Origin: Myxococcales bacterium
GTDB taxonomy: Bacteria > Myxococcota_C > UBA6777
Length of the DNA stretch: 8,719 bases
Assembly: GCA_027005175.1 (NCBI GenBank)
Contig: JALTMC010000611.1
Span: 1 to 8,719, forward strand
Reading direction: 5' to 3'
Each line of letters starts with the position of its first letter. Position 1 is the stretch's first letter. A model generated the notes under the pieces. It worked only from the letters and a program-made list of their open reading frames with translations, was not told the origin of the DNA and did not search any database. Shown piece by piece: positions 1 through 7,358 of the stretch. The position numbers and the translations under genes are program-made.

Positions 1-1773
1 CAACAACGTTGACCCCAACACAAAATCCCCACGCTCCAGGTCTTGTTCCAGACGATCAACATCGTTGACTAACACATCAGGAGCGACGTGAATCTTCTTG
101 TCGGATGTAAAGAGACGCTGAGGCAAGCACGGCTGAAGAGGTCCCAGATCAATACCATGTGAGTTCTTCCGAAGGCGTCGCATCGTCAGGCGGCTCTTCC
201 AATTCCGCAGAGGACCGTGACGCCCAATCCACAACAATACGGTGAGAATACGACGCATCCCGAAGCGCCGTAAGAAGCCCAATTGAAAAGACTGCCATCG
301 CGCCCGCCAGCCCTTGCGTTTCTGGTTGAGACGCAGCCCCAGAGCCAGCAAGGTCTCCCAATCATGAGGAGTCTCCGAAGACGCAGGAAACAGGGGCTCA
401 TCGTACTTAATCGTATTTCGTACAGCGAGTGCATGAAATACGAGCGCAAAGTGGTCACGTTCCAGTGGAGAGGGAGGTGGAAAGATCAAGTGAGCATGTC
501 GAGTTGTGGCAGTAATACACGGGTCTAAGGCCACAATAAAGTCGAGCTTCTCTAAGTTTTGTGCCAGACGTTGACCATTGGGTGTCGATAATACAGGGTT
601 TCCTGCCACAGTCATTAAAGCCCGAATCTGCCCCTCTCCAGGAGTCTCCATCTCTTCATTGAGGACGGCAGCAGGTAGCTCTCCGCTAAACTCTGGAAGA
701 CCACGCACCCGACTTCGCCGTGAAGCAAACTGACCTGTTTCCCCCAACATCGAAGCGATCACAAGCAAGTCGATAGCAGGTTGTGTGAACATCACACCAC
801 CGCGTTGATCAAGATGCCCCGTGACAAGATTGATGACATTGATGAGCCACGCATTTAAGCCACCGTATGCCTGCGCACAAACTCCCATCCTACCGTACAA
901 AACGGCCCGAGGTGTCTGAGCATATGTGCGAGTTAAACGACGAATCGTATCGGTAGAGATACCAACGATGTCTGCGATACGTTCGGGTGGAAAGCGACGG
1001 GCGATGGCTTCAATCGCTTCGATACCCACAGTGTATGAAGTCCATGTTCCGGGCGCAACCAGATCTTCCGCAAACAGGATATGCAGCATCGATAGAAACA
1101 AGAGAGCATCAGAGCCCGGTCGAATCCAGAGGTGTTCATCGGCCCGTTGTGCGGTCTCTGTTCGACGTGGGTCAATCACAACAACAGACCCACCGCGCTT
1201 TTGGATAGCTTTTAAGCGGCCCCGCATATTGGGAGCGGTCATGATGCTACCATTGGACACAACAGGGTTGCCACCCACAATGATCATCAGGTCTGTGTGA
1301 TCGATGTCGGGAATCGGCAACAAGAGCTGGTGTCCAAACATCTGAAAGGCCGCGAACATAGAAGGCAACTGATCCACAGATGTTGCCGCAAACCGAGAGC
1401 CCGAATCAAGCGCTTCGTGAAAGAATGTCATCGCCAGCAAGTTGGCATAGTTGTGGACATTGGGGTTACCCAAGTACAAGGCCACTGCGTCTCGACCGTG
1501 CTCTTCCTGGATTTGATGGAGACGAGTCGCCGCCTCTTCCAACGCCTCCTCCCACGACACAGGGACCCACTCGTCACCCACTCGTCGCATCGGCTGTCGT
1601 AAGCGATCGGGATCATTGTGCAAGTCTTTGAGAGCCGTTGCTTTCGGACAGAGATATCCTTGGCTCAAGACATCCTGTGGATTGCCCCGAATCGATAAGA
1701 TCTCCTGCCCATCATGTTCTATCTCTAGCCCACAATTCGCCTCACACAAACTACATGTACGATAATGAGTCAA
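1..1773 (-). CDS. Molybdopterin-dependent oxidoreductase (bis-MGD, [4Fe-4S]), C-terminus off the window
   Basis: The frame is open without a stop from 1773 to the left edge (591 codons). The protein opens LTHYRTCSLCEANCGLEI and has C7, C10, C14 and C42, the CxxCxxxCx27C pattern that holds a [4Fe-4S] cluster in the bis-MGD oxidoreductase superfamily (COG0243). Further family landmarks are GGNPVVSNGS near 167-176, VVVIDPRRTETA near 198-209, RPGSD near 219-223 and TGHLDQRGG near 318-326, which match MGD-binding segments. The Molydop_binding domain expected at the C-terminus would lie off the window, since relatives are roughly 700-770 residues. At the place where formate dehydrogenases have Cys or Sec there is SVDQLP (132-137) with no Cys. 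The start chosen is TTG, because an in-frame TGA lies six codons upstream and the first ATG (codon 62) would delete the cluster motif. Only a weak GGA lies about 8 nt upstream. The substrate is unknown, and no partner Fe-S or membrane subunit is visible. Confidence 0.93.
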   Translation of the reverse strand, partial: MTHYRTCSLCEANCGLEIEHDGQEILSIRGNPQDVLSQGYLCPKATALKDLHNDPDRLRQPMRRVGDEWVPVSWEEALEEAATRLHQIQEEHGRDAVALYLGNPNVHNYANLLAMTFFHEALDSGSRFAATSVDQLPSMFAAFQMFGHQLLLPIPDIDHTDLMIIVGGNPVVSNGSIMTAPNMRGRLKAIQKRGGSVVVIDPRRTETAQRADEHLWIRPGSDALLFLSMLHILFAEDLVAPGTWTSYTVGIEAIEAIARRFPPERIADIVGISTDTIRRLTRTYAQTPRAVLYGRMGVCAQAYGGLNAWLINVINLVTGHLDQRGGVMFTQPAIDLLVIASMLGETGQFASRRSRVRGLPEFSGELPAAVLNEEMETPGEGQIRALMTVAGNPVLSTPNGQRLAQNLEKLDFIVALDPCITATTRHAHLIFPPPSPLERDHFALVFHALAVRNTIKYDEPLFPASSETPHDWETLLALGLRLNQKRKGWRARWQSFQLGFLRRFGMRRILTVLLWIGRHGPLRNWKSRLTMRRLRKNSHGIDLGPLQPCLPQRLFTSDKKIHVAPDVLVNDVDRLEQDLERGDFVLGSTLL

Positions 1774-2076
1774 AAGTATTATCCAAAATCAAAAGTGTCA
1801 TCCCAAAAGACAGGCCAAGAGTCACCCGATACCATGAAAGTTAGATCAACCACTCGATAAGTCATCCGGACCAGGTCAAAAAGACAGGCCAAGAGTCACC
1901 TGATACCATGAAAGAGGCTTTGCAACCTTACGCTCGGAAATTCCAAGTTGTTTTGCTGCTTGTCAAGAGTCACCTGATACCATGAAAGAGGCTTTGCAAC
2001 TCCTGCGATCCAAAAGCGTCATCCCAAAAAATAAGTCAAAGTCGCCAGGAGCTGTCGGCTTTTGCCTTGGGAGTTG
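1774..2076. other. Repeat-filled intergenic region between the giant lipoprotein gene and the molybdoenzyme gene
   Basis: This 303-bp stretch has no supportable gene. Read on the minus strand it is the 3' flank of the lipoprotein gene and the 5' leader of the oxidoreductase. Most of it is the 74-bp-period repeat listed separately. The bases just after the lipoprotein stop hold only weak pairing (AAAGCC with GGC...TTT) before a T-rich run (TTATTTTTT), so a terminator is possible but not supported. A GATAAT hexamer sits at about 1781-1786 on the minus strand but has no convincing -35 partner. Short plus-strand open frames here are chance products of the repeats. Confidence 0.7.
1805..2037. repeat. 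Three degenerate direct repeats with an exact 74-bp period
   Basis: Units begin at 1816, 1890 and 1964, exactly 74 bp apart. Units 2 and 3 share an identical 37-bp core (1890-1926 and 1964-2000), starting CAAGAGTCACCTGATACC and ending GCTTTGCAAC. Unit 1 keeps the first part with one change (C for T), then diverges after CATGAAAG. Units 1 and 2 also share the preceding bases AAAAGACAGGC, so a 36-bp block at 1805-1840 matches 1879-1914 with one mismatch. A second shared block, AAAAG(T/C)GTCATCCCAAAA, lies before unit 1 (1791-1808) and after the core of unit 3 (2012-2029). Similarity extending past the core on both sides suggests one ancestral 74-bp tandem unit that has decayed unevenly, not a repeat-and-spacer array. 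I do not recognise the family. Confidence 0.85.
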
Positions 2077-5000
2077 TCAATCAGGAGGGAAGCATACGGT
2101 GTTAAAGCATTGTTGGACTGCACTGCATTGTGAGTTGGAGGAACAAGAGGTAAGAGGAATGGTGCAACGACCACTTGTACACACAGAGCCTGGAGTGGCA
2201 GAGCAGTCACTGTTCGCGGTACAAGTTTTTGGAGTGGCTGCACAGATCTTCTGTTGAACACAGACTTGCCCTGTGTTGCACTGGCTATTGGAAGTACAAG
2301 CTTTGGGTGCTGGAGAGCAAGAACCCACCGTACAGTTCTGGCCCGTTGGACAATCACTATTACTGGTACATGGGACGATTTCACAGAAGCCTTTGCTACA
2401 CTTGTCACCGGCTTTGCAGTCGCTGGCAGAAGAGCATTTGGGTAATTTCAGAGAGCAGAAGCCGTTGGAGCAAACCTCACCGAGCTGACAGGAACTGTTA
2501 CTGGTACAAGAGGCTCCAGCGAGAATACAGTATCCCTGCAAACATTTCTTGTTGTTGCTGCACTGACTGTTGCTGGTACAGGCAAGGGTACAAATTCCTG
2601 CGATACAGAACTCACTGGACGAGCAGTTGGCCTGGATCTGGCAGTTTTTGGGTGAAGGGACCTGACAGGTATTACTCAAACAAACCTGACCCGAGGGACA
2701 ATCACTATCAAACAAGCATTGGGGAACAACACACTTCTGACTCAAGCACCTCTCGTTGCTTTTGCATTCACTGTCTTTTGTACATGAGGTCGCCCCCGAC
2801 CGACAGAAGCCTCCCGAACACGTTTCACCAGTCTGACAATCGCTGTCTTTTGTACATGCTTTAAGGACAGGAGTTTCACACAAGCCCCGCACACACTTTT
2901 GAGTGCCAGAGCAGTTGCTGTCGGAAGTACACTTGGTAATTTTGACAACACAACTTCCTTGCTCACAAACCTCACCACTTAAGCACTGGCTGACAGAAGT
3001 ACAACGGGTGCCTCCGTTGATACAATAGCCTTGAAGGCATTTAAATCCAGAGGTACATTGCGAATTGCTGGTACAAGACTTCGTACAGATATTTCCAGCA
3101 CAAGACTGACCTGTTGGACACACCGAGCCCGATTGACAGCTCTGAGGATTGGAGCAACTTCCGGAGGAACAGATCTGACCTACGACGCAATCACTGTTTT
3201 TGGAGCAAGGCTTAAGACAAGTGGCGAGAAAGCACTTAAGTCCTGTCGAGCAATCGCTGTCTTTGAGACAGCTGGTTGGTTTGGGAAGACAGGATTTAGC
3301 CACACAAACCTGGGAGCTCGAACAATCACTGTCTTTGGTACAGCTAACGGGCTTTGGCAGGCAGGAACCACCAACACAAACCAGAGGAATAAGACAATCG
3401 CTGTCCTTGGTACAGCTTTTGGGTTTGCACACCCCAGACACACAAGTTTCACCGGTCTGACAGTCTGTGTTTTGGGTGCAAGGTTTGAGGACACAGACAC
3501 TATTTTTGCAGATCTCATTGGACTTACAATCCGCATCTTTAGCGCAAGAGACCGAAGGTTTCGGGCCACAGAGCTTTGTGCTAAGACAGACCTCTGGTGC
3601 GGAACAATCAGCGTCCGTGGCACAACTTTTTGTTGACACCTTACACAGACCACTTACGCAAGTCTCTCCAGAAACACAATCTGAATTGCTGGTACACGAT
3701 TTTGAAACACAAGCACGATTGACACAGCGCTCTCCTGTTTTGCAGTCAGCATCTTTGGTACAGCTTGCCTTGGCCACACAAGAGCCGGCCTGACACGTTT
3801 TTCCTGTATCACAATCGGTTGCTGCAACACATGGATTACAGAAGCCACTCTTGCACACCTGACCATTTTGGCAGTCGCTGTTGGCCTTGCAACCCTGGAT
3901 ACACCGTCCGATGGAGCAAACTTGACCAGAGGCACAATCTGAATTCAGGGTACAACTTACGCATTTGGAACTTTTGCACACCAATCCACCGCTACAGTCG
4001 CTATTTTTGCTGCATGTTGTGCCAAAAGAGCACCGCCCCTTCAGGCATGAGCCCCCTGAACATTCTGCATGAGAGATACAGTCTTCGCATTTGCTGGCTT
4101 TGCAAACCTGACCACCGTTGCAGTCTGAGTCTTTTGAACAGCCGGGTAGTTTACAGCCTCCAGCCTCACACACCTGACCTGTAGAGCACTCATTGTTAGA
4201 GGTACAATTCACACACTTGTTGTTTTTGCAGAGCAAGCCACCTTTGCAATCGTTGTTGGAGTTGCATTGATTCACAACCCCACACTCTCCCTTAATACAG
4301 GTTTGGCCTGTCGTACAATCGCTATTGGAAGTACAATCCACACACTTATTGCTTTTACAGACCTGACCATTTTGACAGTCACTGTTTTTGGAGCAGCCCG
4401 CAAGACATGCTCCGCTCTGACAGATCTTTCCCGTATCACAATCACTATGGGCTGTGCATTTTGCACATGTGCTGCTTTTACAGACCAGGTTGTTGGGACA
4501 ATCTGTGTTCGTAGAGCAAGACTTGATCGTGATACAGCTTCCACTCTGGCAGGATTGGCCAGCAGCACAGTCTGTGTTGCTTATGCAATTTGCACATTTC
4601 CCACTTTTACAGATCTGGCCTCCGGTACAATCACTATTCGCCAAGCATTGGGATTTAACGCACTTTCCACTTTGGCAAACAGCTCCTGCATCACAATCCA
4701 CGTTGGCGACACAAGCGGTGCACTTGAAGTTCTGGCAGATCTTACCACCCGTACACTCACTATTCTTTGTGCACTGTGGAGGGACTTCGCAGTTCCCGGT
4801 TTTACAGACTTTTCCAGAGCCACAGTCTGTATTGATTGTACAGTCTGTACATTTCCCGCCTTTACAGATCTTACCACCTCCACAATCGCCATTCTTGGTA
4901 CACTGTGGTGGACTCAAGCAACGACCAGCCTGGCAAGTTTGTGCGGCCATACAATCCAGGTTGGAGGTGCAATTGGTGCAGAGCAGTTTCTTACACACCT

Positions 5001-7260
5001 GCCCCCCTTTGCAGTCAATGCTAGTGACACATGTAAGAAGCGATGTACAGCGACCATTCAGACACTTATCTCCTGTGGGGCAATCACTGTTTCCGGTACA
5101 GTTGCCACAAGTGAAATTCTTGCAAACTTGACCATTGAGACACGGCCTACTCTGGGTACATTGTGGGGTAATACAACGACCACTCTGACACACATTACCT
5201 GTCCCACAATCACTGTTTTTCTGGCAATTAATACACTTGTTGTTTTGACAGATCTGACCTCCGGTACAGTCCGTACTTTTTGTGCATTGAGACTTACCAC
5301 AACGTCCACTGATGCAGACTTCAGACACAATGCATTCGGTGTTGGAAGAACAAGTGACACACTTGTTCTTTTTACAAACCAAGCCGCCCGAACAGTCCGA
5401 AGCACTGCGACAGTTTCCATCGGCACATTGACCACGGAGACAAAGCTTTCCCGCCCCACAATCCGTGTCTGTCACACATGGCGAACAGTTGTTGTTCCGA
5501 CAGATCTGACGGGTGGCTTTGCAGTCGATATTGACCTTGCAATTTCCCTTGGTGCAAGCCTTCTGTACACACAACTGCCCCTTGACACACTCTGTATCGG
5601 ACTGGCATCCAAGGCACTTATTCTGTCGGCAAACAAGACCATTGATGCAGTCTGTCGAGCGATGACAATCACCGAAGATACAGGCACCATTCAGGCACAG
5701 TCGGCCGACTCCACAGTCGAGGTCCTTCGTACATTTAATACAGGCACTGCTCTTGCAGATCTGACCCTTCTGACACTCGGAGCTGGACTGACAACCCTTG
5801 CACTGGTTGTTCTTCCCACAGACTTGGTTTCCCGAGCAATCCGAATTGGAGCGGCAACCCGGTGTACATCGGCTGGCCACACAAATACTGCCCTTCCCTG
5901 TACATTCAGAGTCTTTGGTACAGGCAGAACAAATGTTGTCTCGACAGATTTTCGCATCGTTACAGTCTGTGGATTGACGACAATCTCCTATGGTACACTT
6001 ACCACGCAAACAAAGGCGACCCTTCCCACAATCGGAGTCAACAGAACAAGGTTGGCAGGTATTCTTGGTACAAACCTTTCCATCTTTGCAGTCTTTGCGT
6101 TCCAGACACTCTACACAAGAGCTATCCTTAACGTCACACCTCTGGTTGTTCAAACAATTGCTGTCATCACGACAACCCGGCTTACAAGCGTCACTCACAC
6201 AGATCTTACCTGACCCACAGGCTTTGTCCTGTTTGCAAGTTCCACAGCGTCCAATTTCACAAACCTGCCCTGTGGGACAAAGTTTTTTACTGTCACAGGC
6301 AGGCTCCTGACACTTGCTATTCTCACAGATCTTGTTGGCCCCACAGGCCAAATCGTTCGGACAAGGGACACACTTACCTTTGTCGCAAACCTTTCCATCC
6401 GTACAGGGTCTCTGTGCATCACACTCTGGAGGCTTGGGCACACATGCACCTGCCTTACAAACCTCACCCGCCTTGCAGTCTTTGTCTACTTTGCAGTCCG
6501 CTTTTTGGGATTCGCACTTCTCCTTAACACAGGTCTCGCCTGCTTTGCAGTCTTTGTCTACTTTGCAGTCCGCTTTTTGGGATTCGCACTTCTCCTTAAC
6601 ACAGGTCTCGCCTGCTTTGCAGTCTTTGTCTACTTTGCAACTTGTAGCTTTGCGTTGGCACTGATTGGTGACGCAAGCCTGGCCTGTCGGACAGTCTTTG
6701 TCTTCTTGACACTCTGGCTTCTTCGGCTGGCATTTGTTTTGAATACAGGTCTGATTGGACTTGCAATCCAGGTCATCGTTGCAACGAGGATTTTTGAATT
6801 CACACTTTCCATCTTTGCAGATCTGATCGGCATTGCAGTCTTTGTCGGCCTTACAAGCAGAAGAGACCGTTTCACACGCGCCACTTTTACAGACCTCCCC
6901 TGCATTGCAATCCTGGTCTTTTTTGCAGGTAACACATCTGCCTTTGTCACAAGTCCGATCCTTGCCACAGTCCTTGTCTTCTTTGCACGTTTTGACAGCC
7001 ACACACTTTGTTGCCTGACAGGTCTCGCCTGTTTTGCAGGAACAATCTTTGCTGCAACTGGAGCAGTTCTCTGTGGTCTCACAAGTTCCATTTCCACAAG
7101 TACCCACCTTACACACACCACTTTGGCATGTTTGTCCTTCAGGGCAAGCGTTGTTTGGATCACAGACACCAGGCGCACCACAGGCTACCACCCCCAAGAA
7201 CATGTAGAAACCAAAGAACAATGTCCAACGAATCCAGCGACGCGACAATCCAGCTGCCAT
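2077..7260 (-). CDS. Giant cysteine-repeat lipoprotein (1727 aa, about 76 four-Cys modules)
   Basis: The start at 7260 is chosen because AGGAG lies 5 nt upstream and the resulting N-terminus is a clean lipoprotein signal: a basic RR/R segment, a hydrophobic core (TLFFGFYMFLG), then lipobox VVAC with the lipidated Cys at residue 27. An in-frame ATG at 7326 would add 22 residues ahead of the signal and has poorly spaced GGGGG. After the lipobox the protein is almost wholly modules of about 18 residues, C-x5-C-x5-C-x4-C, typically CxxDSDCxxGQVCxxGxC, with linkers of 2-7 residues. I count about 76 modules and about 309 Cys. Gly at +2 after the lipid Cys gives no inner-membrane retention signal, so outer-membrane or surface anchoring is inferred. 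The modules resemble small Cys-rich extracellular repeats such as Dickkopf-N or EB-type. Two disulfides per module would be expected. No catalytic domain, transmembrane anchor or C-terminal sorting domain is visible. The protein ends FPPD directly after the last module. Function is unknown; an adhesive, shielding or ligand-binding role is only inference. Confidence 0.93.
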   Translation of the reverse strand: MAAGLSRRWIRWTLFFGFYMFLGVVACGAPGVCDPNNACPEGQTCQSGVCKVGTCGNGTCETTENCSSCSKDCSCKTGETCQATKCVAVKTCKEDKDCGKDRTCDKGRCVTCKKDQDCNAGEVCKSGACETVSSACKADKDCNADQICKDGKCEFKNPRCNDDLDCKSNQTCIQNKCQPKKPECQEDKDCPTGQACVTNQCQRKATSCKVDKDCKAGETCVKEKCESQKADCKVDKDCKAGETCVKEKCESQKADCKVDKDCKAGEVCKAGACVPKPPECDAQRPCTDGKVCDKGKCVPCPNDLACGANKICENSKCQEPACDSKKLCPTGQVCEIGRCGTCKQDKACGSGKICVSDACKPGCRDDSNCLNNQRCDVKDSSCVECLERKDCKDGKVCTKNTCQPCSVDSDCGKGRLCLRGKCTIGDCRQSTDCNDAKICRDNICSACTKDSECTGKGSICVASRCTPGCRSNSDCSGNQVCGKNNQCKGCQSSSECQKGQICKSSACIKCTKDLDCGVGRLCLNGACIFGDCHRSTDCINGLVCRQNKCLGCQSDTECVKGQLCVQKACTKGNCKVNIDCKATRQICRNNNCSPCVTDTDCGAGKLCLRGQCADGNCRSASDCSGGLVCKKNKCVTCSSNTECIVSEVCISGRCGKSQCTKSTDCTGGQICQNNKCINCQKNSDCGTGNVCQSGRCITPQCTQSRPCLNGQVCKNFTCGNCTGNSDCPTGDKCLNGRCTSLLTCVTSIDCKGGQVCKKLLCTNCTSNLDCMAAQTCQAGRCLSPPQCTKNGDCGGGKICKGGKCTDCTINTDCGSGKVCKTGNCEVPPQCTKNSECTGGKICQNFKCTACVANVDCDAGAVCQSGKCVKSQCLANSDCTGGQICKSGKCANCISNTDCAAGQSCQSGSCITIKSCSTNTDCPNNLVCKSSTCAKCTAHSDCDTGKICQSGACLAGCSKNSDCQNGQVCKSNKCVDCTSNSDCTTGQTCIKGECGVVNQCNSNNDCKGGLLCKNNKCVNCTSNNECSTGQVCEAGGCKLPGCSKDSDCNGGQVCKASKCEDCISHAECSGGSCLKGRCSFGTTCSKNSDCSGGLVCKSSKCVSCTLNSDCASGQVCSIGRCIQGCKANSDCQNGQVCKSGFCNPCVAATDCDTGKTCQAGSCVAKASCTKDADCKTGERCVNRACVSKSCTSNSDCVSGETCVSGLCKVSTKSCATDADCSAPEVCLSTKLCGPKPSVSCAKDADCKSNEICKNSVCVLKPCTQNTDCQTGETCVSGVCKPKSCTKDSDCLIPLVCVGGSCLPKPVSCTKDSDCSSSQVCVAKSCLPKPTSCLKDSDCSTGLKCFLATCLKPCSKNSDCVVGQICSSGSCSNPQSCQSGSVCPTGQSCAGNICTKSCTSNSQCTSGFKCLQGYCINGGTRCTSVSQCLSGEVCEQGSCVVKITKCTSDSNCSGTQKCVRGLCETPVLKACTKDSDCQTGETCSGGFCRSGATSCTKDSECKSNERCLSQKCVVPQCLFDSDCPSGQVCLSNTCQVPSPKNCQIQANCSSSEFCIAGICTLACTSNSQCSNNKKCLQGYCILAGASCTSNSSCQLGEVCSNGFCSLKLPKCSSASDCKAGDKCSKGFCEIVPCTSNSDCPTGQNCTVGSCSPAPKACTSNSQCNTGQVCVQQKICAATPKTCTANSDCSATPGSVCTSGRCTIPLTSCSSNSQCSAVQQCFNTVCFPPD
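2371..3138 (-). repeat. Diverged multi-module duplication inside the C-terminal zone of the Cys-repeat protein
   Basis: Residues about 1375-1468 (2857-3138) and about 1540-1630 (2371-2643) align as two copies of a four-module block. Both contain the otherwise rare KCLQGYCI preceded by CTSNSQC, and both follow with a CxLGEVC or CLSGEVC module. The offset is seven modules, so the original duplicated block may be larger than the part still recognisable. The copies are well diverged, so this event is older than the exact 72-bp duplication near the N-terminus. Confidence 0.6.
6473..6639 (-). repeat. Exact 72-bp in-frame tandem duplication in the Cys-repeat gene
   Basis: Positions 6473-6544 and 6545-6616 are identical over all 72 bases, and the next 23 bases (6617-6639) repeat the start of the unit. 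The unit is 24 codons: one Lys/Asp-rich four-Cys module plus its linker ESQKAD. It produces modules 8 and 9 (Cys208 and Cys232) as identical copies, followed by a nearly identical module 10. Perfect identity at synonymous positions, while neighbouring modules differ widely, points to recent slippage or unequal recombination. Copy number may therefore vary between strains. Confidence 0.95.
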
Positions 7261-7265
7261 GAGAT

Positions 7266-7270
7266 CTCCT
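7266..7270 (-). promoter_or_regulatory. Ribosome binding site of the Cys-repeat lipoprotein gene
   Basis: Read on the minus strand, AGGAG lies 5 nt before the ATG at 7260. This decides the start in favour of 7260 over the in-frame ATG at 7326, and it agrees with the lipoprotein signal peptide beginning MAAGLSRRW. Confidence 0.85.
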
Positions 7271-7358
7271 AACCAACACAAACAGATGATCCATCCACAA
7301 GAATCAAAAGGGTCGTGATAAAGCATCCCCCTATGATTGCACCGTACCTACCGAGTTT

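Larger units (their letters stand above)
2092..7164 (-). repeat. Array of about 76 four-cysteine protein modules in three zones
   Basis: The first module starts at Cys33 and the last ends at residue 1723. Zone 1 (residues about 33-279, 10 modules) is rich in Lys and Asp, for example CKVDKDCKAGETCVKEKC, mostly with 6-residue linkers. Zone 2 (280-1166, 42 modules) is organised as 18 pairs and 2 triplets: modules within a group are joined by 2 residues (C-xx-C) and groups by 3-5 residues, giving a super-repeat of about 42 residues. Zone 3 (1167-1727, 24 modules) returns to single modules with 3-7-residue linkers, often containing Pro, and is rich in Ser and Thr. Spacing is kept with few exceptions, such as one residue missing in the module CISHAECSGGSCLKGRC. 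Counts were made by hand and could be off by one or two. Confidence 0.88.

Noticed and set aside
926-1300. 124-codon plus-strand open frame
   Set aside because: It lies wholly antisense to conserved segments of the molybdopterin oxidoreductase, including VVVIDPRRTETA and RPGSD, and has no recognisable product.
1816-2000. CRISPR array of three 37-bp repeats and two 37-bp spacers
   Set aside because: The period fits, but similarity extends past the core into the supposed spacer between units 1 and 2 (about 11 bp). The blocks flanking the array resemble each other, unit 1 is eroded in the middle of the cluster sequence, the repeat has no good stem, and no cas gene is visible. A decayed 74-bp tandem repeat explains more.
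2030-2076. Rho-independent terminator after the Cys-repeat gene
   Set aside because: There is a T-rich run on the minus strand, but the preceding pairing is only a few base pairs with a bulge. It is not strong enough to annotate.
1982-2257. 91-codon plus-strand open frame starting in the third 74-bp repeat
   Set aside because: The ATG belongs to the repeat core itself and the rest is antisense to the end of the Cys-repeat gene. There is no independent coding evidence.
4267-6213. 648-codon open frame on the plus strand opposite the Cys-repeat gene
   Set aside because: It is a shadow. Reverse complements of Cys codons TGT and TGC read as Thr (ACA) and Ala (GCA), which accounts for its Thr/Ala-rich, periodic sequence. 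It has no ribosome site or recognisable domain, and the repetitive codon pattern keeps stops out.
7261-7326. Upstream in-frame start of the Cys-repeat gene at 7326
   Set aside because: It would put 22 residues ahead of a good lipoprotein signal peptide, and its G-run is too close to the ATG. The ATG at 7260 has AGGAG at proper spacing.
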